From Rhipicephalus microplus (lineage: Eukaryota > Arthropoda > Arachnida > Ixodida > Ixodidae), in the NCBI RefSeq assembly GCF_043290135.1, contig NC_134701.1:65603502-65667501 (forward strand): DNA of 64,000 nt. The letters run 5' to 3'. Each line of letters begins with the position of its first letter. Position 1 is the first letter of the stretch. This document shows positions 33,740 to 44,765 of this stretch, piece after piece. A program made the translations under genes and the position numbers. A model generated the notes under the pieces. The model ran no database searches and was not told where the DNA came from. It worked only from the letters and a program-made list of their open reading frames with translations.

Positions 33740-36700
33740 ATATACTTGGTTTGTAATCGCCACACCACTGAGAACATGTTCCATCGTTTTCTTAGCTCTC
33801 CCACTGCATGCACATTGTGGCACGTTATTGAATCTCGCTTTAAAACTACGCATTCTAAGACAATCCGACCGCGTCTCGAACAGTAGAATGCTTTTCCTTG
33901 AATTATTATAATATATCTTCCTCGTTCTTTTGTTTTGCCCTTGTGGTAGTTACTGAGATGCCTTCTTTCCTTCAATATGTCCACAAAAACTTCCCGAATA
34001 ACGTTGTCATATGACCCAGTGTTGTCCGGATAAGCCGTGCAGAGGGGCCTCTTTCCTACGCTCATCTTGTTAACCTCACTGTCTTTCCTCTTCTTGTTTC
34101 TTCCTCCTTCCATTTTCTTAAGTACACTGAGGGGAAAAAAACACTTTATCGCATAATCGTCTGTCATTTGGGAATTCATTGTGAAATTCTCCCAAAATGT
34201 CATTTTGCTCTACCCACGTTTTCATTTTTTTAATTTTATTGCCTCGTCGCAAAACACTATTGTACCAACGGTTAGCTGTTTACAAGAACGCATGTTAAAC
34301 AATTTTTTCCTTGCCTTTATAGATTAGGTTCATTGCTAATTTTTTTACAACCTTTAGATATTTATCTCTCCTGTGCGCTTGTTTTTTTAGTGATTTTAGC
34401 AGTACTTCTTTAGTGCTATGTCCTAGTTCGTTAATTATGCAGGCAGTAACCCTATCAAAGCCCGGAGTTGTGAAATTAAAAATTTTTCTTCGGCCTTCTT
34501 TAAATTCAAATCTTCAAGTACTACTTCGCCCTACGTAGCACTTTTTTCCATGTTTTTACTCACCGGGGAATCCCCTGGGTGACCTTTTTAAAACAATCTG
34601 CTGTTATCATCGGGATTCATTCTCGTGCTTCCTACACTTCCAAATTATTTCCTACTTCGTCTACTATATGATTTTGATTTGTAACACATTTTATCTTCAG
34701 TGCTTTTAAGTAGCTCCAAATTACTATAGGCGTGGCCTTTTGTCTAAAAATATATATATTTTTCTTTAAATATAATTTCCATATTTGGTTGATTTCCTCC
34801 CATAACAGCTTCTCCGTTTCTGCCTATATGTACTGCCATGTTGCCTCCCGAAGCTTCTCGATCACTCCCGGGATTTTTGTTGTTCCACCACCTACATATC
34901 TCTCTTTCCTTTCCAGCAAATAGTTTTTTCTCTTGTTCAATCTTCCTCGTAATCACATGTAGCAGCTCACTTTGCTCCCAGTTTTTCCCAGCAGTTTCCC
35001 TACTTCGGCTTAAACTCTTGCAGCTATATTTGTTATTTGTGCGTCACTTAAATAGGAGCCGCCAAACTTTGAATTTTTGTTGATATTTTCAGTTTTATAT
35101 CTTCTTTGTAATGTTATGCGTTTATGATCCCTACTCAAGCTTTTAATCCCTTCCTGGTCTATTATCGTCTCTCAAAGTGTCCTATAAATTCCCCCTGTCA
35201 TAAGTCAATATTCAATGTTCGATTGATTTCGTCCCACTACCATCGTGATCTGCTGCTCACACCTAGGTCCCTATGTTGCTCGCAGAGTTTTATAAACAAC
35301 TTGCCATTGGTGTCTGAATATATGCATGTCTAGGTTATGTTTGTGAGCTGTAATGTCCATTAGAAATATTAGTTCGGGTTTATGACCACGTTCTTCAGGA
35401 TCGGCGCCTATGTAATTCACTGTCTCCAGACTCCAGACGCTTGCCTCTGCAGTTATCGCCTATCCCCAAGCAAGCAACACCTGGATACACTTTCTTTTTA
35501 CCAACCATGCCCGAATCCTAGAGTTCTTTTAACACGTTTGCTCCAATCTGTTCTATTTGGCTTTGCTATGAATTAGCATTAAAACACTCCCCCTCCTTTG
35601 TGATTTGATCCTTTTGCATCCTTTCGAAACATAACTGCCAAACTGCGGTGGCTCTTGCGATTCTCTGAAATGTGTTTCTGTAATGACATAACCACCTCTT
35701 TGTTCCTAGTTTGCTTGTTCGTCGATCTCTAACCATTTTGCTTTTTTTTCTGCAGCCATGAACGCGAACGTAACTAGCTGCAACGCGCCTTCTCCCTTCT
35801 TTCACCTTTTCTAATTTTTTGCTATACCGACTGTCAAAAAGTCTCTGCATCGTTTTCCTCGTTACTACCTATCCTGTTCATCGAAGGGCCCATGTGCCCA
35901 CAAAAAAGCTGCAGGGTGTCCTGCAAGTCGCCAACCCTTTTGTTACCAAGCCTCCTATCGAAGTGAATCATATCTCGTGTAAAACTGCCTCGCCTATGAA
36001 CTTCCCTGTTTATTTTCCACACCTAAAAGCCTTTCTTTCGACTCGCCCACAATATCTTTTTGTTTGCGTCTGCAACCACATTTTGCAAGTTGCCGCGACG
36101 CACCGGTACCTCCAGTATCAAGCATACCACTACCTACCCGAGGGAAAACGGCACGCATGTCATCGCCCCTTTCGCTAGTGTGGTCCCTAGGTCTGCAAAT
36201 TTGTTCAAGACATTGTTTAGACCTCCCGAAACTATCACCAGGTTACATTCATCAGCTTAAGTTGCGAGTACTACGCTCGCTTGCGTCATCACTGATCGCC
36301 CCTCCGCGGTGGCCTTTAGTAGCTAAGATACTTGGCTGCTGACATGCAGGTCACGAGGTTGAATCCGGGCTATGGCGGCTGCATTTTCGATGGAAGTGAA
36401 AATGCTGCAGGCCCGTGCACTCAGGTTGGGGTGCACGGTAAAGAAGTCCAGGTAGTAAAAATTTGCAGAGCCCTCCACCATGGCGTCTCTCGTATTTATA
36501 TGGTGCTTTTCGGACGTTAAACCTCACTATCTATATATCCGCGTCATCACTGATCTCAGCCTATGTCCAGGGAACACCCCATTAAAATCCTCTTGTCCCC
36601 TCTCACCCTCTTCTTCACTGCATAGGTGCATCTATTCAAGTTCGAGTCACCGGCAGTTGCTACGGGCTTCAACTTTTCTCCTCTAGTTTGGCACCTCGTG

Positions 36701-36860
36701 GTTACTCGAGCTTGTAACGTCGTTTGGTTTATCCTCTGTGACCTCCACAACAACCATTCGGAAGCTGAGTCTTGTGACCATTGAACCTGCCTTCTTCAAT
36801 CCTGCTTTAATTCGTTCATTGGTTTATTTTGCCTACCTTTGCTTGCCCCTCTTCAGCGGA
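33740..36860 (-). mobile_element. LINE with N-terminal SGNH-hydrolase domain, endonuclease and RT (decayed)
   Basis: Minus strand, from high to low. VATAGDSNLNRCTYAVKKRV (about 36650) is SGNH block I with the catalytic serine. A SINE insertion follows, then NLVIVSGGLNNVLN (block III), LILEVPVRRGNLQN, and GSFTRDMIHFDRRLG (D-x-x-H, block V, about 35970). The endonuclease follows, with LIFLMDITAHKHNLD in place of GDFNAH (about 35370) and SNIEY...EGIKSLSRDHKRI for the SDH end (about 35120-35240). The linker has IPMITADCFKKVTQG. RT shows DILGEFHNEFPNDRRLDD and AYPDNTGSYDNVIREV (block A). The palm is deleted and a C-terminal CACSGRAKKTMEHVL knuckle ends near 33770. SGNH (esterase-like) domains are known in the ORF1 proteins of some LINEs; here it is on the same strand directly before the endonuclease. 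Heavily frameshifted. Confidence 0.72.
36298..36540 (+). mobile_element. Ruka-type SINE, copy 4, inside the SGNH domain
   Basis: Recognisable head and body (GCTAAGATACTTGGCTGCTG, TCTCTCGTATTTATATGGTG) but with a disrupted B box (AGGTTGAATCCGG) and several indels. A perfect 15-bp TSD, GCGTCATCACTGATC, at 36283-36297 and 36541-36555 fixes its borders and shows it split the SGNH coding sequence. Confidence 0.93.
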
Positions 36861-36931
36861 TCTAAGGCTTTCTGCTCAACATCACATTTTAATGCGAAGC
36901 AATTCTTAGCAAGTTTCAGTGACATTGAGCG

Positions 36932-37150
<219 letters not shown>

Positions 37151-37429
37151 CTAGCCGCCTAACACATTTAGATCTCCTGGACGTTTTGTTAATGGTATCA
37201 ATACCAAACTTGGCATGGCATAACCTGACTGTAAAACGAGCATATTTGACTACTCATAACAAGACTATCGTGACATGTATGTCAGTAATGTCATGATTTA
37301 TAATTGAAAATCTTGCTGCTCTTGCGGTGGTTTCGTTCACGTGACATGTTGCAAAATTGGCATGGTATGACATGACTGCACGGCAAACACAAGTGACAGA
37401 CCCTAACGTGGAAATCATGACATGTCTGT

Positions 37430-39571
37430 TTTGTAAGTTTTTCCCGGTATTTGAGACGCAATTTAGTAATCATCCAGTGCAAGAAAACTGGTTGCTTTTC
37501 AAGAGCAAAGTGTTAGAGCTAATTGAGAAGTATATTACGGTATGTAGTTTCCGTGCTAACAAAAACAAACCATGGTTCAACAAATCACTGAAGCGACTAA
37601 AAAATAAGAAAAAAAGATATTTCCGAGCTGCTAAACAGAGCAACAACCCACTTTTGGGGGATAACTACTCAGCGGAAACCGAATACCTCACGGCAATACA
37701 AAACGCTAAGTACAAGTTTTTTTCACAATGGCCTTTCTTGTATGCTAACACAAAATCCTAAGCAATTTTGGCGGGTGATTAACCCAGAACAGAAACACAC
37801 GATAACACTAGCTAATGAAAACAATGATATTATAAGTAACGCAGAATGTGCGGACGTATTTAACACCGCCTTCGCAAGTGTATTTACTAATGATCATGCC
37901 AAGCCTCCGATTGTACTAAGATCTCGGTTTATTACCAGCGAACTACCAATGCCTGACATTGTATTTTCCATTGATGGCATAATATCTTGCATAGAACGTC
38001 TCAAGTTAACATCATCAGCTGGTTTTAACGAAATTATTTCGAAGTTTTACTTAATACTAAGAACATTTCCGCTGCTTTCTTGTGTCTTTTGTTTTCTCAA
38101 TCTCTTTCAACAGGTCACTTACTCGATGACTGGAAAGTGGGAAAGGTCGTTCTCATCCATAAATCTGGCAGTAAGCAGTCACCATTAAATTATCGTCCAA
38201 TATCGTTAACAAGTATACCATGCAAATTCATCGAACATGTCATTTATTCACAAATCATAACCTTTCTTGACTTAAATGATTTTTTAATCCTTCACAGCAT
38301 GGTTTTCGCAAAGCTCCATCCTGTGAAACTCAGCTAGCTAACTTCCTTCATGATTTACACTTAGAGTGTAACCAGCAAACTGATGCCATCTTTTTAGATT
38401 TCGCTACAGCGTTCAATAAAATGTCTCATCAGCTCTTTTTTTTTTTTAAACTTTCTAGCTTAAACATTAACCCTAACGTTCCTAATTGGGTTGCAGCATT
38501 TCTGAGGAATCGCTCCCAATCAGTTTTTGTTATTGAGTGTGTTTCTAACCCTCTTCCAGTTACGTCCGGTGTTCCCCAAGGTTCGGTGTTAGGTCCTCTA
38601 CTGTTCCTAATATACATTAACGACTTACCTTTGCACGTTTCATGTCACATTCGCATGTTCGGCGATGATTGCGTCATTTATCGTAATATTACTAATCCAT
38701 CTGAGCAGCAAGCACTTCAACATGATCTTAACTCTATTCAAGCATGGTATGACCATTGGCTCATGACATTTAACCCAACTAAATGCAAATCATTATCTTT
38801 CTCACGTCGTCAAAACCCTTTAACTTTTCCTTACACACTCGGTAATGTTGACTTGGACAGAGCCGAATCTTATAAGTATCTAGGTGTAACATTGTCATAT
38901 GATCTAACGTGGGGTGTGCATGTCACTAACATAATAGCGGGTGCTAACAAATCACTTGAATTTCTGAAACGTCATTTACGCCACGCTCCCAAACACCTGA
39001 AACTTCTAGCCTACAAATCTATTATCAGGCCAAAGCTTGAGTATGCGGCTGCCATTTGGAGCCCGCCTCAGGCTTACTTAACAAATTCACTTGAGGCACT
39101 GCAGAACCGCGCGGTACGATTTATTCATTCATCATATTCCTATCATGTCAGTGTGTCATCATTGAAAGAAGAATTATCTGTATTGACTCTTGCACTTCGT
39201 CGTCGCATTGCCACCCTAGCTCTGTTCCATAAGTCCTATTACAGCTCACGTGACCGACCGGACTATATCACCTTTCCAGCCCGCATATCTCATCGCACCG
39301 GTCATGCCCTACAAGTCACCCGTCCACGCAGCCACACCAAGACATTTTCTGCCTCCTTCTTTCCACGGGCATCATCTGAATGGAACGACCTTTCCCACAG
39401 TCCTGCCGCCATTACCTGCCCGAGTTTATTTTTACAAAATGTAACACATTGTCTGTCTCGCAAATAAAATACATGGTTAGCATTTTTTTTGTATAATTTC
39501 TCTACATCCCTCCCTTATGTAACACCCCCTAGTGGGGTCTTTAAGGTAATAAAATAAAATGAAATGAAATG
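37430..39571 (+). mobile_element. CR1/L2-like LINE, 5'-truncated, RT to 3' end
   Basis: The plus strand begins in the endonuclease-RT linker (NWLLFKSKVLELIEKYI, KPWFNKSLKRLKNKKKRYF). RT follows: WKVGKVVLIHKSGSKQSPLN with YRPISLTSIPCKFIEHV (38110-38240), a damaged HSMVFAKLHP, DAIFLDFATAFN (block A, about 38385-38415), SGVPQGSVLGPLLFLIYIND (about 38565), RMFGDDCVIYR (FGDD in place of FADD), PTKCKSLSFSRR, SYKYLGVTL, IRPKLEYAAAIW, LQNRAVRFI and WNDLSHSP. The 348-codon frame from 38421 to 39464 is intact. Frameshifts occur near 37755, 38100 and 38310. The element ends in an AATAAAATGAAATGAAATG-type tail at 39549-39571. Both flanks resemble the ~146-bp satellite, so it inserted into that array. Confidence 0.9.
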
Positions 39572-39572
39572 T

Positions 39573-40790
39573 AAGTCATGATTCATAACTATGCGCCGTG
39601 CTCATGGTACGCTCGCCGTCGTTTCGCTAGCTTCACATATTCCGAATGTGGTGTTACGGGACGTGAGTGGATGACGAAGGTATGTGACTGGTGCGAACAT
39701 GTTAATCATGATCTGCGTGTCATGCAAAAACATGATTACATGCCACGCTCATGATGTGCTCGCGGGCGCTTCGCTAGCTTCACATACACCAAATTTGGTA
39801 TTAAGGGACGTGAATGGATGACGAATGTATATGACTTGTGCAAACATGATAGTCATGAAACGCATGTGATGTAACATGACTACAGCCACACTCATGATGC
39901 GCTCGCGGTAGTTTCGCTAGCTTCACAAACACCGAATTCGGTATTACGCGACGTGAATGAATGACGAAGGTATGTACAGTCGCAAACATGATAATCGTGA
40001 GATACGTGTCATGTAACAACATGATTACCTGCCACACTTATGATGCGCTCGCGACCGTTTCGCTAGCTTCACATGTACCACGTTCGGTATTACGTGACGA
40101 GAATGGATGGGGAAGGTATGTGACTGGTGCAAAAATAGTAAATATGAGATGCGTGTCATGTAAGAACATTACTACGTGCCACACTCAAGGCGCCAAAACA
40201 CTTAGACGTGATGCGCGCCGGCGTTCGTTTAGTCGTGTCACGCTGGCGATGCCACGCCAGGCACCGATCTGCCGGTCCTATACTTGCAGGCGCACGCTAG
40301 GGTGCGTCTCTGTGACGCATGCACGTTTGAGCGCGCCCGGCATCCTTCCATCCCGAAGCTAAGTAGAAGCGGTGCTATCAAGGTAACGTCGTCGGCGCGA
40401 AATGCAGCATGTCGTATTTCGACACGGTTGCCGCCGGGCCTCGCTGACAGACGCCGGTCGCGCCTAGTGTCAGACAATAAAGTGCTCGCGTTCTGCTAGC
40501 GTAGAGTCGCTGCGCCCAGCATGGGGGCGCGTTAACGTTACGTGCACTCGTGGGCATTTCGCTAACTTCACATATACCAAGTTTTGTATTACGGGACGTG
40601 AATGGACGACAAATGTATGGGACAGGTCCAAACATAATAATCATGATATTCGTGTCGTGCGAAACCTTACTACATGCTACGCTCATAGTGTGCTCGCGGC
40701 CGTTTCGCTAGCTGCAGATATACCAACTTGGATATCAGGTTACAGGAATAGACGAGGAAGGTGAACGACACGTCTAAACGTGATAATCAT
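39573..40790. repeat. Satellite-like tandem array, about 146-bp monomer
   Basis: The word CGCTAGCTTCACA or a close variant occurs at 39625, 39772, 39915, 40061, 40560 and 40706 (steps 147, 143, 146, 499, 146). Each monomer also has a TACGxGACGTGAATGGATGA segment, a GAAGGTATGTGACTGGTG segment and CATGATAATCATGA. Two to three more degraded monomers appear at about 37250-37430, before the CR1/L2 element. Confidence 0.9.
40191..40543. mobile_element. GC-rich 353-bp insertion within the satellite array
   Basis: The monomer spacing jumps from 146 to 499 bases here, so about 353 bases are extra. The block is visibly more G+C-rich than its flanks (GCGCGCCGGCG, CGCCGGGCCTCGC) and has no coding frame I recognise. 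There is no clear TSD or tRNA head. It could be a SINE, a MITE or a different satellite. Confidence 0.6.
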
Positions 40791-40799
40791 GATACAAAT

Positions 40800-42220
40800 G
40801 TGACGTACGGCATTATTTACTTCCGCTTCGTATTTTTGTGCAGATTTTAAAGTTGCATATCAAGCTTCCTCACTCGTACTTCGCAGATTAGCGATTCCCA
40901 CTGTACGTGGGATCTGCCAATCTTTTTCGCGACCTCACATTGTCTAAAATTGGAGTGAGCTTCAAACGCAATACCCTTCATTTTCTCACCAACTACGCAT
41001 CCTGAACATTTAAAGTTTTTTTTTCACCATGGCTACACAGTTCCCCGATATATACGTGTAGCGACATTGTGCACTAATTAATATTTACAGGAGTCGGCAT
41101 ACGACAACCCCTGGCTTAATTCAAAAAAAAAAAAGAAACTACACCCTGCTTTAAAACCTCACGGGGTCGATGCACGTGCATTCCAGCCGCGTGGTAGCAG
41201 AAAAAATACAAAAATTGCTAATCGGCTGGCCGTCTAACAATTGTAAATTGCGATAGGTGCAATAAAAGTTTCCACTACTACCTTATCAAACAGTACAAGC
41301 CAACTCGAAGTATGCAAAAGCTTTTACCTGAGAAGCTGTCCTGGAATGCTCGGAAACTCGTCCATCTAGCTCGCAGGCACCTCGCAATCTCGAATATACG
41401 AAGAAGGAAATCCAAAATCACTACCTGCAGAACCACTACTACCTCAACTGCATATCAACCCATTAAGCCACCACCACTGTTTAAGTCCCAATGTTGTAGC
41501 GCCCTTTACAAAACTGCGGCTAGTGCATGTACTAAAGCTCAACTTTATCAGGTCGTGCTCTCCTCTACAACAGCAGAAATTGTTCACTCCTAAAATATTT
41601 TCACACCGTGGTTTTTGTTTTTTGTTGTGCAGGTTTTCAGTTGCGGTTTGGATTTTGTGAGGATGCCAAGTAGGTCAGCCTATGGAGCTTCACTCCTAAA
41701 AACCGGCATTGACAGCGTCGACCAACTGAACGCATAGAAGAGATATCACGGTCTAAGCAAGAATCAAACCTCAACATTCTGCGTGGCAAGAAATTATTCT
41801 ACTGCACTGCTGCACCAGGTCTCAGAACTGCCGTACGTGTAGACCGTAATGAACGTGAAACATCAACTGACGTTGCAGTGCTGGCTATCTAGTCCTACGA
41901 GCCGCGCCTACATACTTCTATTACGCAGCCAATCACACCTGGTTAAAGAAAATTGTAATGGAATGCCATTCCCTGTAGCTCCTTTGTCTAGCAGTGTCTA
42001 GGGCCGCTTCCCTCGCGAGCACCAGCCCTTCATGTCAGCTTACTGCTTCTGGGGTTGAAAATACCCATGTTGCTATTTACATGGTTACGTAACAGCAAAC
42101 ATGCGACTGTTTAACATATATCGGTGGGTACAATACTCGTGAAAATCTTTAGGGTCATTTGGTTTCGTTACGCGTAATAACATATTGCAACGTGGTCACC
42201 TTCCCTTCACATGCTGTGGG
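40800..42220. other. No recognised feature
   Basis: AT-leaning sequence, with no motif found on either strand. It lies beyond the 3' end of LINE B. Confidence 0.5.
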
Positions 42221-42224
42221 TGGG

Positions 42225-42843
42225 TGTAAAAATATTTATTCATAAAAGCACTGAGAGTTGCAGTACAGATGCACCTTGGTAGTCTCTTTATTCCAGAACT
42301 CCAGTGGAGGTCATCGCTGATCGGGCGTGGGCCACCAAGGAGCGCTGAGCATCCTGGGTGGAGCAGCCAAGCAGGAACTCCTTCCAAGCTTCTCTTGTGG
42401 CCAGGGGGAAGGGGGATGAAAATGGAAGAGGTACGATCGGGCATACGGTGATCATGTGGTAGGTGTCAGCCAGCACCCCACAATGTGTACAGTAGCCGTA
42501 TATATCTGGCATGAAATGCCGGGCGGCTGCAGGACACAAAAGGTGTTCGTCTGCATGCGTCCGAGAAGTCGCTCATCCGCTGTAGAGACACCGTGACTGT
42601 TCTGGGTAAAGACGGCATGAGGTTCAATAGTAATCGAGGATTTCGTGGTGCTACGTAAAAGCTGAAGTGCCTGGGGGAGACGTGGGGTGGAAAGAGGTAA
42701 TGGCCCAGAAAAGAAAAACGCAGGCAGTGGCTTGAGCCACTTCATTAACGGGGAGACTCGTGTGGCCAGGAGACCATACTATGCGGATGGAGTGAGGTAC
42801 ACAGGGCCAAGAGGCTGCCTGAAGAAGGTTGGCGGAGGAGCTA
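42225..42843 (-). mobile_element. I-superfamily LINE B, 3' part: end of RNase H and C-terminal knuckle
   Basis: Minus strand from 42843: HSSSANLLQAASWP, then SIRIVWSPGHTSLPVNEVAQ (last RNase H blocks; the usual form is VPGHxxxxGNExA). The C-terminus is GYCTHCGVLADTYHMITVCP, a C-x2-C...H-x4-C knuckle, and REAWKEFLLGCSTQDAQRSLV ends at about 42290. A polyadenylation-like AATAAATATT and the 3' end lie near 42230. It completes the RNase H domain that begins at 44990, across the nested LTR element. Confidence 0.86.
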
Positions 42844-43058
42844 TGGTACTCAAGCGCCACGTTAGACCTAGCCAGCTGGCCATGCCGGAAAAGAAGTGAG
42901 CCGCGAGCCACGTGATGCGCCAGCCATGAAGAAATCACTACAGCTGAGGCTTGGCTGGACGCTGCAGCGACGACTCCTGCTACGCCTGCGTCCCGAATAA
43001 AAGCTGTGATTTAGGCACGGGCTCGTCGCCGCCGTATCGTGTCACGTTCCCCTACTCA
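42844..43058 (+). repeat. Left LTR of the nested element
   Basis: Bounded on the right by the putative primer-binding site and matched to the right LTR at scattered positions. AATAAA at 42996-43001 could be the poly(A) signal; the right LTR has AATGAA at the equivalent place. Confidence 0.65.
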
Positions 43059-44538
43059 TGGTGACCCCGAATCAACAGACAAGCGACCGGCACTGCACCA
43101 CTGCCTCTCAGATTCACGGCCATGTTCCAGCCAGCCCACGCCTTGCAGCCTACTTTGACCCGACTATACCACCGTCCCACACCATTGACATCGGGTCATG
43201 GTTCCAAGAGTTCAAGGCTACCTTGGAGCTCAACAGCATCTGGCTCCAAGAATTAATGTGTGAGGTCCTGGAGTATGTTTTTCTAGCCGACCTCAAACAA
43301 CGCCTCACCTATTTTTCTTGATGCTCCTGCCCATATGACGGACTACGGGGCGCCATCCCACGGTTTTGCGGCTTCGAACACCGCATTTGACAAGAAACCG
43401 ACCATATGGAGGGTGCATCTTCTGCGCTGTTCAAGCCTTTCTCGTGGTTCCCCTCGAACTCATCTCGTCCAGCGCTATGCCACAACAACGAAGTAGGTGA
43501 CCGTCGTACGGCAACCGACTCCGTTGACGTATAGCAGCGCACGTCGCCCGAAGATTGGACTTTGGTTGACCAGTCGGCACCTGTGGACACGTTGGTAAAT
43601 ACGACTACCTCAGCGCCTACTGACGCAGTGTGCGAAATCCAAACCGGTGCTACCTATCACCTGTTCGCTGACCCTATGCGTGGCAGCGTATTGGAACCAG
43701 GTGCCATCGTTCATGCCAGCAGTATGGCAACGACTGCAGATGACGCTCCAATACTGCCTACGGTGAAGCTACGCAAGCATATGGTCAGCATGCAGTCTCG
43801 CACCCAAGTTCTCCTGTGCCGGCGGAGCAAGTCCCGTAGCCATATACGCGCTATCTCATACTCTGGCGCAGTCCAAGTCTCCTGTGGATGCTGACTAGCT
43901 GCCGAACATCTCTGGGGACCGCGCCGAATGCCTTGAAATCGATCAGCACTCCGCACAGGACAGTCAACGACGAAGTCGTTATCATCAGTGCTGCGCGGGT
44001 CGGTGTGACAGAGATGTGCCAGCGTCGACGTAATCCATGTGCACCACGATCTAGCGCCACCAGCCCATCTCTGTTAAACGCACTTCCCTGCTCCCTCTTT
44101 TACAGTGATCCAGTGACCTCCGCCCGGCGTGTTTATGCCCGTACGCCACGCAGACAGAGTCAACATCACGCCAATGTTTATGCCTGTGACGATTTCGCAT
44201 GACTTATGGCGCCTACCAGCACAATCCGTCATTGAGCTCCGCATTGCCCTCACTAAGCCGTCTTCTTGGTGGTGACCGCTGTTGTCGTCAATGCCCGTTG
44301 CCACAAGTGCCTCGAAGCGTTGCATCACTGCTGCCCACAACATATTTTCGGTGTGCTCCTCGCCCGCTCCATGGTTCTTAGTGTCGCCCACCAGAACTGT
44401 AAGAGACCCAAAGTTTTTCCCGACGACGACTCGGACTTCCCCACAAATAATCCACGGACTGTCGCTCATGTCCATAGTATTTGTCTCTTTTGCTTTTCCT
44501 TTTGTACATATGCTCTAAATCGCGCAAAGCGCTAGGGG

Positions 44539-44760
44539 TGAAGCCTATTTAGTGCCAGGCTAGATTTCGCCAGCTGGCCCTGCCGAAAAAGAAGCGAGCC
44601 GCATGGCACGTGAATGCGCGAGCAACGGGAAAATCACTCCAGGCCTGGCTAGACGCTGCACGGGCGACTGCGTCTATGCCTGCGTCTCGAATGAAACCTA
44701 TGACCTCGGCACAGGCCCGTCGCCGCCATCTCGTCTTACGTTCCTCTGCAGTACCATGCA
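44539..44760 (+). repeat. Right LTR of the nested element
   Basis: Begins TGAAGCCTATTT and ends near CCATGCA. Substantial divergence from the left LTR implies an old insertion. Confidence 0.62.
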
Positions 44761-44765
44761 GTTAT

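Larger units (their letters stand above)
42844..44760 (+). mobile_element. Small LTR retrotransposon nested in LINE B
   Basis: Two diverged direct repeats of about 215 bp (42844-43058 and 44539-44760) flank about 1.5 kb. They share CCAGCTGGCC, GAAATCACT/GAAAATCACT, GCCTGCGTC, and CGTCGCCGCC ... CGTTCC. TGGTGACCCCGA at 43059-43070 follows the left LTR directly, as a primer-binding site would. A gag-like frame opens at 43058 (MVTPNQQTSDRH ... SWFQEFKATLE) and stops at 43320; the remainder is broken frames. GCTAT (42840-42844) and GTTAT (44761-44765) may be a decayed target duplication. There is no RT, protease or integrase, so it is an internal-deletion (TRIM-like) derivative. Orientation follows the primer site. 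Confidence 0.74.

Noticed and set aside
40340..40375. 5S-rRNA-like box (GAAGCTAAGTAG) in the GC-rich insertion
   Set aside because: Only about 11 matching bases; no other 5S promoter elements or stems, so a 5S-derived SINE is not supported.
42196..42444. Minus-strand frame starting MPDRTSS
   Set aside because: Out-of-frame overlap with the LINE B C-terminus, which has the genuine CxxC...H...C knuckle.
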